Shown: piece after piece, positions 1-8,268 of the stretch
How positions within the stretch are numbered: position 1 is the stretch's first letter
Layout of the letters: each line of letters begins with the position of its first letter
Assembly: GCA_026712715.1 (NCBI GenBank)
Contig: JAPOPW010000023.1
Coordinates: forward strand, 1 to 64,000
DNA length: 64,000 nucleotides
Source of the DNA: Immundisolibacterales bacterium
Lineage (GTDB): Bacteria > Pseudomonadota > Gammaproteobacteria > HK1
Direction: 5' to 3'
The notes under the pieces: generated by a model
What the model was told of the DNA's origin: nothing
The model's input: the letters and a program-made list of their open reading frames with translations, nothing else
Databases searched by the model: none
Program-made: the position numbers and the translations under genes

Positions 1-412
1 CTCCAACCGGGCGCGGCGCTGCTGAACCCCATCGGACCGCTCCGCGACCGCCAAAAGCCGCTCGACACCCTCTCCTCGCCGTCAACAGCGAGCTCACGCA
101 ATCAATCGGCTCATCTTCAAACCTAACAAGGATCATCCCTGAGCAGGCACCCGGCGCAGCGATAGCGACCGGGGCCAAGGTGATCGGTGTCGGATTTCCC
201 GGCGTCCGGGAGTTCGTGCGTCATCGAAGCCGGTCCCGATTCATGCTGAGCGCCGTTCGATGGGCTCGGCGCGGTTGCCGGCCGTCACCGAGTCCGGCAT
301 CGCGCTCGTTCCGGAAAACGACCTTCGGACAAGAAACTCCGTTCCGCCATTCCGGTGTACCTCCGGTCGGGTCTTCGATCGCGACCGCCCGGTGTGGTTG
401 CGCGCGCGTGGG
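1..412. other. No supportable gene; window edge
   Basis: I see no convincing gene here. An open frame enters from the left edge on the plus strand and stops at TAA 124-126. Its 41 residues match nothing I recognise, so it may or may not be the end of a real gene. The rest lies downstream of the minus-strand gene that ends at 413, and its reading frames look like noise. Confidence 0.4.
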
Positions 413-1453
413 TCAGCGGCGCTCGAGCGCGATGCGGTGGCTGTCGAGGAGGCCGGGGGCGCGGGCGGGGTCGCCGCGGCCCCAGCCGCATTCGGTCGCG
501 ATGCCGAAGTCGGCGACGGCCTTCGCCGCGGCTGCAATTCGGCGGCGGTCGCCGTCGCGGTCGTCGTGGTGGATGACGCCGAGGTAGAGGTCGCAGCCCG
601 CGGGCAGGCGCAATGCGGCGAGCGGAGCGTAGTAGTCTTCGTCGTCGCGGTGCTTCGGCGCCGGGACGTGGACGTACTCGAGCGACCGCACGAGCCCGGC
701 GAGGATGCCGTGGGTGATCTCGACCGTGTTGGCGAGGTCGGCCGGCATGACGACGTGCTCGTCGTTCGGCGTCCCGTAGCAGAGGTGATAGCCGAGCTCC
801 ACCGGCTCCGGCACCGCGTTGCCGAGCCGCGCGAGCAGGCCGGTGATGTCGGCCTTGTAGCTCTCCGGCCGGTTCGGGAAATAGCCCTCCCAGGCGAGTA
901 CCTCCTGGCATACGTCCCACTGGATGGCGAGGTCGTCGTGCGGAATCGCGGCGCACATCTTCGCAAGGTCGGCCCGGAACGCGCGCTCGTAGGCGGCGAA
1001 GAACTCGGGCCGGGCCGAGGGCGAGACGAACCAGTAGCCGATCGCCATCGGGGTCGGGAGGCAGACCTGGAAGCGCACCCCCGCGGGCAAGGCCCCGGCG
1101 CCCCGCATGGCGGCGAAGCGGGCGTATGAGCCAATGGCCTCGGGTGCGTAGCCGGGGTCGAACTCGACCGTCGCCGGATCGACCCCGGCGCGGAAGCGGA
1201 AGAGTTCCCACTCGCGGATGAGCTTGCCGTCCCACTGGTGGATCCGCGCCTTGTCCTCGTCGGCCGCGACCTCCATCGCGGGATGCGCCGCCACCTTGGC
1301 CCGCTGCCAGTAGATCCAGCGCGCCCGCTCCCCGGTCTCGCCGTCCGGGACGCGCTTCAGATGCGCCCCGAGCCGGCGGCCGATCTCGGTGAAGGCCGTG
1401 TCCGCATCCGGATAGGGCAGGCTGCCGACGAGGTGGGCGCAGGTGAGCGGCAT
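413..1453 (-). CDS. UROD/MetE-like superfamily protein (cobalamin-independent methionine synthase C-terminal fold)
   Basis: A 346-residue protein with the (beta/alpha)8 fold of the MetE C-terminal half. The N-terminus carries the family pattern GSLPYPDA (10-17) and the PDGETGER segment (36-43). A likely zinc site is seen as His223-x-Cys225 in YHLCYG and Cys322 in ECGWGR, in the order of the MetE zinc ligands. It is about half the length of true MetE and lacks its N-terminal half, so it is probably not methionine synthase. Stand-alone relatives are thought to move methyl groups or act on thiols. AGGAGA upstream of the ATG is a good ribosome site. Substrate unknown. Confidence 0.8.
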   Translation of the reverse strand: MPLTCAHLVGSLPYPDADTAFTEIGRRLGAHLKRVPDGETGERARWIYWQRAKVAAHPAMEVAADEDKARIHQWDGKLIREWELFRFRAGVDPATVEFDPGYAPEAIGSYARFAAMRGAGALPAGVRFQVCLPTPMAIGYWFVSPSARPEFFAAYERAFRADLAKMCAAIPHDDLAIQWDVCQEVLAWEGYFPNRPESYKADITGLLARLGNAVPEPVELGYHLCYGTPNDEHVVMPADLANTVEITHGILAGLVRSLEYVHVPAPKHRDDEDYYAPLAALRLPAGCDLYLGVIHHDDRDGDRRRIAAAAKAVADFGIATECGWGRGDPARAPGLLDSHRIALERR

Positions 1454-1487
1454 GGCGGGGTCTCCTGGCGGGGAGGAGTACCGGAGT

Positions 1488-1634
1488 CTAGTTCCAATCG
1501 CGGCCGCGGACCGCAGCCCCGGTGCGGCGGCTGCCGCTCAGGCTGGCCTTGATGGCCATCGGCATGGCGGGACCCGGGCTCGCGATTGCGATCAGCCGTG
1601 CGATGCGGAACGCGAGAAGCGGTCCGAGTGTCAT
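1488..1634 (-). pseudogene. LysE/RhtB-family exporter, N-terminal fragment
   Basis: A 48-codon frame whose product starts MTLGPLLAFRIARL and continues IASPGPAMPMAIKASLSGS. This matches the first transmembrane helix and the S/TPGP motif that opens LysE/RhtB amino-acid exporters. Family members are about 200 residues, and here a TAG stop follows after 48 codons, 35 bases before the next gene. No later exporter segments are present, so this is a truncated remnant. The family call rests on one helix and one motif. Confidence 0.5.
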
Positions 1635-1937
1635 GGCGAGGTCGGTTCCTTCCGGGACATCGCAAGGTCCGGCTTCAAGCTCGGCTCAACTCGCCGACGC
1701 GTTCAGGTCTTCGATCATGGCGTCCCAGATCGGCACCAGGTCCATCAGCTCCGGCCCGGTGACCCCGGAGAGCGGCGCACGTGAGTCGCTCGCCCCGGGT
1801 CACCGGCCAGGCCATCGGTCCGGATGGCGGCGCCGGCTTGCAGGCCCCGCCGGCGACGAGGCGTCGGCGGACCGCCACACGCGGCAATGGGAGCGTCGCT
1901 GGTAGAGTCGCAGCGAAGACGCGAGGAGCGAACCACC
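1635..1937. other. Non-coding stretch with a possible second gene remnant
   Basis: On the minus strand a short frame ending at a TGA at 1686-1688 reads GVTGPELMDLVPIWDAMIED near its end. It has natural codon use but a stop about 35 codons earlier and no start. It could be the 3' end of a decayed gene, since the neighbouring LysE fragment is also broken. TAGAGT at 1903-1908 is a possible -10 box for the plus-strand gene at 1938. Confidence 0.3.
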
Positions 1938-2624
1938 GTGCGATACCAGATCGGACTGCTCTTGTTCCCGAAGCTCACTCAGCTCGACCTGACGGGTCCG
2001 TACGAGGTGTTCATCCGGTTCCCGGACACCGACGTGCACCTCGTCTCGAAGTCCCCGGAACCCGTCGTTGCCGACGGCGGCATGCGGCTGCTGCCTTCCA
2101 CCACGTTCGCCAGGTGCCCGGAGCTCGACCTCGTGTGCGTGCCGGGCGGGGCGGGCATGAACCCGCTGCTGAACGACCGGGAGACCCTGGATTTCCTCCA
2201 CCGGCAGGCATCCGGCGCGCGCTACGTCACTTCCGTTTGCACGGGCGCGCTGGTGCTCGGGGCGGCGGGGCTCCTTCGGGGAAAGCGGGCGACGACCCAC
2301 TGGATGTCGCTCCCCATGCTCGCCGCCTTCGGGTGCGAGCCCGTCGCCGAGCGCGTGGTCGTCGACGGCAACGTCATCACGGGCGGCGGCGTCACGGCCG
2401 GAATCGACTTCGCCCTGACCGTGGCATCGCAATGGTTCGGCGCGGAGATCGCCCAGAAAATCCAGCTCGGAATCGAATACTCCCCGCACCCGCCATTCGA
2501 CTCCGGCACTCCCGAGCGAGCGGATGCATCGGTCGTCGCGGCCCTGCGCGAAGCCGCGGCCGCTCGTCAGGACGAGCGCGAATCCGCGGTCGAAGTGGCG
2601 AGCGCCCGAATCGGGGCCGGGTAG
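1938..2624 (+). CDS. inhA: Isonitrile hydratase-like DJ-1/PfpI family protein
   Basis: A 228-residue DJ-1/PfpI-fold enzyme. Read from the GTG at 1938 (AGGAG 9-13 bases upstream), Asp17 (TQLDLTG) and Cys101 (SVCTGALVLG) fall at the numbers I recall for the catalytic Asp17 and nucleophile Cys101 of Pseudomonas cyclohexyl-isocyanide hydratase, which hydrates isonitriles to N-formamides. The following GLLRGKRATTHW segment is also typical. Upstream in-frame ATGs would add an Arg-rich tail not seen in the family. A transcriptional-regulator relative (GATase1-AraC type) is excluded because no helix-turn-helix domain follows. The true substrate is not shown. Confidence 0.85.
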   Translation: MRYQIGLLLFPKLTQLDLTGPYEVFIRFPDTDVHLVSKSPEPVVADGGMRLLPSTTFARCPELDLVCVPGGAGMNPLLNDRETLDFLHRQASGARYVTSVCTGALVLGAAGLLRGKRATTHWMSLPMLAAFGCEPVAERVVVDGNVITGGGVTAGIDFALTVASQWFGAEIAQKIQLGIEYSPHPPFDSGTPERADASVVAALREAAAARQDERESAVEVASARIGAG

Positions 2625-2838
2625 TCAGCCCCGGTTCGACGGAGCGACCGGCGCGCTCGCCATCGTGGTGAACCGGTGCGCGCTGCGGCGCCGTCGGGAG
2701 GTCGCAGAACTCGGTCGCGCGCCGGACGCGCGGGCGAGACCGGTCGCCGAATCGCTCGCGTGACGCCGGGCCACGGGAAGCACGGCTTCGTGCAGGATAC
2801 GAGGTGGCGGCCGCCCCGGCCGACCGGAGGGACGCTTC

Positions 2839-4452
2839 ATGTACGACCTGTTGATTCGCGACGGAAGGGTGGTCGACGGCACCGGCAACCCGTGGTTCCG
2901 CGCCGACATCGCCGTCAAGGACGGCTCGATCGCCGCCGTGGGCCGGATCGAGGACAAGGCCGAGCGGGTCATCGACGCGGAGGGGCTGTACGTCGCGCCG
3001 GGGTTCATCGACGCGCACTGTCATGCCGACTTCACCGTCCTCGATCCCGGCAATCCCCGGGACTTCAAGCTCCGCCAGGGCATCACGACGGAGTGCGCGG
3101 GACAGTGTGGCGAATCGGCCGCGCCGGTCAATCCCGACACCCTCGATCTCCTCAAGGCCTACGTCGCGTTCGAGGCGCCGGTGGACGGGGTGCTGTCGTG
3201 GGGCTGGCGCACCTTCGACGACTACCTTCGCGAGCTGGAGTCCTTCGACCTGCCCACCAATTTCGTTCCCATGGTCGGCCACGGAACGGTGCGCATCGAC
3301 GCGATGGGCTTCGAGAACCGACCTCCGACCGAGGCCGAGCTCGCGCGCATGAAGTCCACCGTCCGCGAAGCGATGGAGGCGGGGGCGTTCGGGCTTTCGG
3401 TGGGGCTCGCCTACGCGCCCGGCGACTATGCGGCAAGCGACGAGGTCATCGAGCTCGCGAAGGTGTCGGCGGCCTGCGGGGGCATGTTCGGGACCCACAT
3501 GCGCGACTACAGCGACCGCATCTTCGAGTCACTCGAGGAGAGCTTCGCGGTCGGCCGCCAGGCGAAGCTGCCGGTGGTGATCTCCCACATCGGGGTCCAC
3601 GGCGAGGCGAACGTGGGGAAGATCGGCGCGGTCCTGGACACGATCGAACGGGCGCGCGGGGAGGGACTGGAGGTCACCACCGACGTATACCCCCTGGCGG
3701 CGGGCACCACGCTTCGCCTGCTGCTGCCGCACTGGGTGAGCGAAGGCAGTCTGGAGGAGCTCTTCCGGCGGTTGCGCGACCCCGACCAACGCAGCCGGAT
3801 GAAGGATGCGATGGTCGCGGAGACGGCCCGGATCGCGGCCGACACCGCGGTCAGCCGCTGGGACGAGATACGCCTCGCGCGGGTCCTGAGCGAACCCAAC
3901 CGCGATTTCCAGGGACTCACCATCGCCGAGATCAGCCGTCGCAAGGGCACCGACCCCGAGACCACGGTGATGGATCTCGTGCTGGAGGAGCGCTGCCAGG
4001 CGACCATGTACCGCATCTTCAGGCAGACCGAAGACCTGGCGGCGGCCGTCGTGCATCCGCTGACGATGATCGAGACCGACGCGATGGGGTTCGTGGAAGG
4101 CAATCCGTCGATCGGACAGTACGGGTCGTTTCCGAGGGTCCTCGGATACTACGTGCGCGAGACGAAGCTGCTCCGGCTCGAGGAGGCGGTGCGCAAGATG
4201 ACGTCCTACGCGGCCCGCACCATGGGTCTTGCGCGCAAGGGAGTGCTGCGCGAAGGGGCCGACGCCGACATCACGGTCTTCGACCTCGACAACGTCAGCG
4301 CCGCCCTGGACGGCAATCAGTGCTATCCGAGGGGTATCGAGTACGTGGCGGTCAACGGGCAGGTGGTCGTGGACCGTGGCCGCCACGAAGGCGCCATGGC
4401 GGGCCGGGTGATCAGAAAGGAGCGGGCGCGGCGGCCGATCTCCAAACGATGA
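2839..4452 (+). CDS. N-acyl-D-amino-acid deacylase / D-aminoacylase family amidohydrolase
   Basis: A 537-residue cytoplasmic metal-dependent amidohydrolase of the D-aminoacylase type (COG3653). Seen in order: N-terminal beta-sandwich with VVDGTGNPWF (11-20), metal ligands His60 and His62 in GFIDAHCHADF, the Cys region TTECAGQC (83-90), VVISHIGVHGE (third metal His), and the late Asp-containing segment ETDAMGF. Family members cleave N-acyl groups from D-amino acids; others act on dipeptides, dihydropyrimidines or unknown amides. A strong GGAGGG site lies 9 bases before the ATG. A second, shorter paralogue lies at 54914-56362 in an uptake operon. Confidence 0.85.
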   Translation: MYDLLIRDGRVVDGTGNPWFRADIAVKDGSIAAVGRIEDKAERVIDAEGLYVAPGFIDAHCHADFTVLDPGNPRDFKLRQGITTECAGQCGESAAPVNPDTLDLLKAYVAFEAPVDGVLSWGWRTFDDYLRELESFDLPTNFVPMVGHGTVRIDAMGFENRPPTEAELARMKSTVREAMEAGAFGLSVGLAYAPGDYAASDEVIELAKVSAACGGMFGTHMRDYSDRIFESLEESFAVGRQAKLPVVISHIGVHGEANVGKIGAVLDTIERARGEGLEVTTDVYPLAAGTTLRLLLPHWVSEGSLEELFRRLRDPDQRSRMKDAMVAETARIAADTAVSRWDEIRLARVLSEPNRDFQGLTIAEISRRKGTDPETTVMDLVLEERCQATMYRIFRQTEDLAAAVVHPLTMIETDAMGFVEGNPSIGQYGSFPRVLGYYVRETKLLRLEEAVRKMTSYAARTMGLARKGVLREGADADITVFDLDNVSAALDGNQCYPRGIEYVAVNGQVVVDRGRHEGAMAGRVIRKERARRPISKR

Positions 4453-4876
4453 GGGCCGCGGCACTCGTCGTGAATGCCGCGGGCCGGACCGGAACGGACG
4501 TGGAGCGGGTTCCGGCCGCCGTGCCCGCGAAAGCCCTGCGGCGCCGCCATCGGGTCTCGGTCATGGTACGGACGGGACGCCTTCGAGGAGGTTCGCGGGG
4601 CGGAGTCCGGATGACGGGCGTCGGAGCGGGCGGTGGACCCGGCTACCGCGCCGGCGTCGTTTGACCGTGGAAGCCCGGCGCTCGATGGCGAATGGCGCCC
4701 GATCCCCTACGAGGCCGGCGCGCCGGATTCGACCCATGCACGGGCGCGATCCCGTCGGCTAGACTCGCGCGGGTTCGACGGGAGTCCCCTACCGTGCTGA
4801 AGACCGTGGCGCGTGCCGACCTCGAGGATCGGGCCGGCTTTATCGCCTTTCCGGTTCCCGCCGCCGCGGTGCCGCG
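4453..4876. other. Intergenic, 424 bases, no gene seen
   Basis: No recognisable protein or RNA. TAGACT at 4760-4765 in the context GGCTAGACTCGCG is a possible -10 element for the acetyltransferase gene. A 28-codon frame starting at GTG 4795 ends overlapping the next start codon (GTGA). It could be a leader peptide or chance. Confidence 0.4.
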
Positions 4877-5371
4877 GTGAACGCCGTTGTGCGCCGGGTC
4901 CGGGACACCGATGCGGACGGGCTGATCCGCCTGATCGACGTATGCTGGTCGGCCTATGAGGGCTGCATACTCGATGTCGATGCGGAAGAGCCGCAGCTTC
5001 GCGCCATGCGGAGCCATTTCGACGCCATCGGTGGCGAGTACTGGGTCTTGGAGGATGCCGCCCGCGGCATCGTGGCCGGCGGCGGGGGGGCGCCGGCCGC
5101 CGACCCCTCCGGTATCGAGCTGCACAAGCTGTACGTGATCGCGGAACTTCGCGGGCGGGGGATCGCCCGGCGCCTGGTCGGCATGGCGGAAACGGCCGGC
5201 CACCGCCGCGGCAGCCGCTTCGTGGAGCTGTGGTCCGACACGCGCTTCCTGGAGGCGCATGCCTTCTACGCGGCGCTCGGCTATCGGCGAAGCGGCGAAA
5301 CGCGCGTGCTCGACGACCTTTCGAACACGACGGAGTTCCATTTCGTCAAGGATCCGTTCACCGTATCGTGA
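4877..5371 (+). CDS. GNAT-family N-acetyltransferase
   Basis: A 164-residue single-domain GNAT acetyltransferase. It transfers acetyl from acetyl-CoA to an amine that cannot be predicted. The acetyl-CoA-binding motif A is clear at about 88-104 (LHKLYVIAELRGRGIARRLV), with the pyrophosphate loop RGRGIA, followed by the C-terminal beta strands and FYAALGYRRSGETR, the usual motif B. The start is GTG, since no ATG fits the conserved N-terminal strand. A 7-bp tandem repeat begins three bases after the stop codon. No operon partner. Confidence 0.85.
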   Translation: MNAVVRRVRDTDADGLIRLIDVCWSAYEGCILDVDAEEPQLRAMRSHFDAIGGEYWVLEDAARGIVAGGGGAPAADPSGIELHKLYVIAELRGRGIARRLVGMAETAGHRRGSRFVELWSDTRFLEAHAFYAALGYRRSGETRVLDDLSNTTEFHFVKDPFTVS

Positions 5372-5373
5372 CT

Positions 5374-5406
5374 GCCGGCCGCCGGCCGCCGGCCGCCGGC
5401 CGCCGG
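5374..5406. repeat. GCCGGCC 7-bp tandem repeat
   Basis: Four perfect head-to-tail copies of GCCGGCC plus a partial fifth copy directly follow the acetyltransferase stop codon. The unit is nearly self-complementary, so the transcript can form GC-rich hairpins. It may work as a terminator or may simply be slippage-prone DNA. Confidence 0.85.
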
Positions 5407-5528
5407 ACCGGCCTTTCCTGGCGTGAAACACATCCCGAAGCCCCGGCGATGCGATGCGGATCGGATGCGGAAATGAACGCCACGGCCATGGAAGTCGCCG
5501 AGCCGGCGAGTGTGGCAGAGTCCTACCC

Positions 5529-6209
5529 GTGCGCGAGACCGAACTTTATGCCCCCGTCAAGGCGTTCCTCGAAGCCCAGGGGTACGCGGTCAAGGGCGAG
5601 GTCGAGAGCTGCGACCTCGTCGCGGTGCGGGGCGACGAGGCGCCCGTCATCGTGGAGCTCAAGACGAGCTTCACCCTCGGGCTCGTCTTCCAGGGGATTG
5701 CTCGCCAGGGCGTCACCGAGAACGTGTATCTCGGCGTACCCCCATTCTCGGGGCGGACGACCCGGCGCAAGGACGCGCTCGCGCTCTGCCGCCGCCTCGG
5801 TCTCGGCCTGCTCACCGTGCGGCACGGGCGCGAACCGCTCGTCGAGGCGTTGCTCGACCCGGCGCAGTTCCGTCCGCGCCGACGAAGGGACCGGCTCGGA
5901 AGGCTGCTCCGCGAGTTTCAGCGCCGGGTCGGCGATCCGAACGAGGGCGGTGCCACCCGGCGCAAGGTGATGACCGCCTACCGCCAGGATGCGCTCCGAT
6001 GCGCCGCCTGCCTCGACCTGAACGGTCCGACGAAGGCGGCGAAGGTGGCCCACGACACGGGCGTCGCACGGGCCCGGGCGATCATGTACGCCGATCACTA
6101 CGGCTGGTTCGAACGCCCGCCGGGAGCCGGACGCGGGACCTACGGGCTTACCCCGAAGGGCCGAGCCGCGCTCGAAGAGTACGCGGACGAGCTGACGCAC
6201 CTCGGATAG
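5529..6209 (+). CDS. DUF2161 family PD-(D/E)XK-like protein with winged-helix tail
   Basis: A 226-residue protein recognised as DUF2161. Residues 1-110 look like a restriction-endonuclease-type fold: helix, CDLVAVRGD, then PVIVELKTSF, whose E-L-K is the usual metal and catalytic strand. The C-terminal half (about 140-226) has the look of a winged helix, with GPTKAAKVAHDTGVARARAI and a GTYGLTPKGRAALEEY wing typical of MarR-like folds. This suggests a DNA-acting or DNA-binding protein, but the family's role is not established as far as I know. GTG 5529 places the start just before RETELYAPVK; an upstream ATG would add 25 atypical residues. Confidence 0.75.
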   Translation: MRETELYAPVKAFLEAQGYAVKGEVESCDLVAVRGDEAPVIVELKTSFTLGLVFQGIARQGVTENVYLGVPPFSGRTTRRKDALALCRRLGLGLLTVRHGREPLVEALLDPAQFRPRRRRDRLGRLLREFQRRVGDPNEGGATRRKVMTAYRQDALRCAACLDLNGPTKAAKVAHDTGVARARAIMYADHYGWFERPPGAGRGTYGLTPKGRAALEEYADELTHLG

Positions 6210-6292
6210 CTGGCGCCACAATGACCCGCGCGGGCCGCGAACGAAGGCCGCGACGATTGCGGTCGCCTGCCCGCGCCTGCGAACATCCCGGC

Positions 6293-6931
6293 GTGAACGC
6301 CGACCTCATCGCCGACCTCGTCGCCTTCTGGCTGAGCGACAGCCGCGACGGCCCGGATCGGGCGCTTGCCCGCCACGACTGGTGGTACGAGGGCGGTCCG
6401 GCGGTCGACGACGCGATCCGCGTGCGTTTCGGCGACCTGGTGCCGCGCGCCTGCGCGCGCGAGTTGATGGGCTGGCGGAACACGCCGGACGGCGCGCTGG
6501 CCCTCGTCCTGTTGCTCGACCAGTTCACCCGGAACCTCCATCGCGGCCGGGCCGAAGCGTATGCGGGCGATCCGTGCGCCTTCGAGGTCGTCAACCATGC
6601 CATCGACCGGGGACTGGACCGGAGCTTGCATCCGGTCGCGCGGATCTGGCTCTATCACCCGTTCCACCACCGCGAAGACGTCGCCGAGCAGGACCGCGGA
6701 CTCGGGCTCCTGCGGGTGCTGCGGCAGCAGGCCGATCCGGCCTGGCACGCCTACGTGGAAAGGAGCATCGCGGGCTGGACGCGCCACCGCGACGTCGTTG
6801 CCCGGTTCGGCCGGTTCCCCCATCGAAACGCCGTGCTCGGTCGCGACAGCACGACGGAGGAGCTGGCGCACCTGGCCGCGGATGGCAGGCGCTTCGGTCA
6901 GGGATTGCCGGCGAACGACGCAGCCGGCTGA
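6293..6931 (+). CDS. DUF924 family protein
   Basis: A 212-residue protein of the DUF924 family, an all-helical TPR-like fold widespread in Proteobacteria with no assigned reaction. Diagnostic stretches are FWLSDSRDG near the N-terminus, LLLDQFTRNLHRGRAEAYAGD, WLYHPFHHRED and the late FGRFPHRNAVLGRDSTTEE. Length is normal for the family. The GTG start comes right before the conserved ADLIADLVAFW helix. It lies 83 bases after the DUF2161 gene on the same strand and could share its transcript. Confidence 0.85.
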   Translation: MNADLIADLVAFWLSDSRDGPDRALARHDWWYEGGPAVDDAIRVRFGDLVPRACARELMGWRNTPDGALALVLLLDQFTRNLHRGRAEAYAGDPCAFEVVNHAIDRGLDRSLHPVARIWLYHPFHHREDVAEQDRGLGLLRVLRQQADPAWHAYVERSIAGWTRHRDVVARFGRFPHRNAVLGRDSTTEELAHLAADGRRFGQGLPANDAAG

Positions 6932-6938
6932 CGCTCCT

Positions 6939-6962
6939 CGGAGCGGGCGGACGCCTGCTCCG
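6939..6962. terminator. Hairpin between convergent genes
   Basis: CGGAGCGGGCG and CGCCTGCTCCG pair over 11 positions with one G-U and a two-base gap. It sits between the convergent DUF924 and TfdA-like genes and could end transcripts from either side. There is no T-run, so this is a weak intrinsic-terminator call. Confidence 0.4.
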
Positions 6963-7038
6963 TTCCCGGCGCCGGCCGAACGCCGAGTCGCTTCCTGCGA
7001 CGAGCCCCGACCTCGGACGAGGACCGGGAGAGGGGCGG

Positions 7039-8034
7039 CTATCCCATGAAGCTTCGTTTGCCCTCGTCTCGAAGGAAAATCCTCAACAGGTGCCTGCGCG
7101 CCTCCGGATCGTCCGCCGGGTCCTCGTATTCCGTCCGGCAATGGGCGATTCGGAAGTTGTTCACGTACTGGATTTGACCCGCTTGAAGAGAAAACGACAC
7201 ATGGCGATCCGGCTCGCTCATGATGTCGAACATCGTCTCGATCGCGTCCCGGCCGGCCTCGTCGAAATGCTCGCCGGTCAGCTCGTAACCCTTGTAGAGC
7301 AGCCACTTGATGAAACGGCCCCGCACCTCCTTTCCGTCGTAGGTGAAGACCGGAAACCGGTGAACGACCGCGTCGCCTTCCGCGTGCTCGCCCTGGCGGT
7401 TCCAGCAGAACGGGTCGTAGAGCCTCTCGAGCAGCGCCGGACGACGGTCGCGCAGCAGGTTGTGAGTGGCGAGCATGCTGGCCACCCGGCTGGTTCCCCC
7501 CTCGCGCGCGGTTCGAAGGACGAGGAGCCCGATATGGGGCGGCGGGAAGTTGAACCCGTAGTCCGTGTGCCAGGAGAGCTCCTGGCGGGTGAGATCGCCG
7601 CGGACTCGGGTTTCGATCCGCCGGCCGGTGTCCCGAACGTCGTAGAGCAGCCGCCCGTCGAAGGACTGCGCGACCGGTCGGGCGATCATGCCGCTCAGCA
7701 GCCAGTAGACGTTCTTGAGCTCCGCCTTGTCGAAGGCGTCCGTCGGGAGCCGGTCGAGCACTGCGAAACCGACGCCGTGGTCGAGCGATTCGCGTACCCG
7801 GACCATGAAGCGGCGGCAGGCATCGAGAGCGTAGTCGCGCGGGTCGAGGGCGACCGTCTCCATTGGATGGCGGCGCAGGGTGAGGACCAGCTCTTCGATC
7901 TCGGCGAGCGCCGCGGGCGGGATCGGCATCCGCCAGTCGGCTTCCGAAACGTCCTTCCGCCCCCAGACTCCGGGACCGTCCAGCGGTTCCCGGCAGATCG
8001 CCGGAACCGATTCGGCGTTTTCTGTCATCGTCAT
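7039..8034 (-). CDS. TfdA/TauD-family 2-oxoglutarate Fe(II) oxygenase
   Basis: A 331-residue Fe(II)/2-oxoglutarate-dependent dioxygenase. The iron triad is visible as His156-x-Asp158 (SWHTDYGF) and His298 (FRIAHCRTEY), and the 2OG-binding arginine is probably Arg318 (RHLLRIFLRD). Length and layout match TfdA-like enzymes that hydroxylate small organic acids or amides. It is the last of six minus-strand genes (12387 down to 7039) that look like one catabolic block. The ATG at 8034 has a weak ribosome site, and a second ATG two codons later is possible. Substrate unknown. Confidence 0.85.
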   Translation of the reverse strand: MTMTENAESVPAICREPLDGPGVWGRKDVSEADWRMPIPPAALAEIEELVLTLRRHPMETVALDPRDYALDACRRFMVRVRESLDHGVGFAVLDRLPTDAFDKAELKNVYWLLSGMIARPVAQSFDGRLLYDVRDTGRRIETRVRGDLTRQELSWHTDYGFNFPPPHIGLLVLRTAREGGTSRVASMLATHNLLRDRRPALLERLYDPFCWNRQGEHAEGDAVVHRFPVFTYDGKEVRGRFIKWLLYKGYELTGEHFDEAGRDAIETMFDIMSEPDRHVSFSLQAGQIQYVNNFRIAHCRTEYEDPADDPEARRHLLRIFLRDEGKRSFMG

Positions 8035-8268
8035 GATGGCGTCTGTCCCGGTCCCGAATCTTCGCGGCGGAAACGGCGGCTTCCCGGGAGGCTCGCCCTG
8101 CGCTCGGCGCGACGGCGCGAGCCCCGCGGCGTCACGGCAAGCGCAGCGATGGTGTCAGGCCGGCGGGCTGCCGACCTGCCGTGCCCGGCACCGTGCGCCG
8201 CACGCGCCGGCGAGACCATGCGACGGCCACGCATCGTTGCCCGCCCGGCTTCGACGGGGTTGCGGTCG

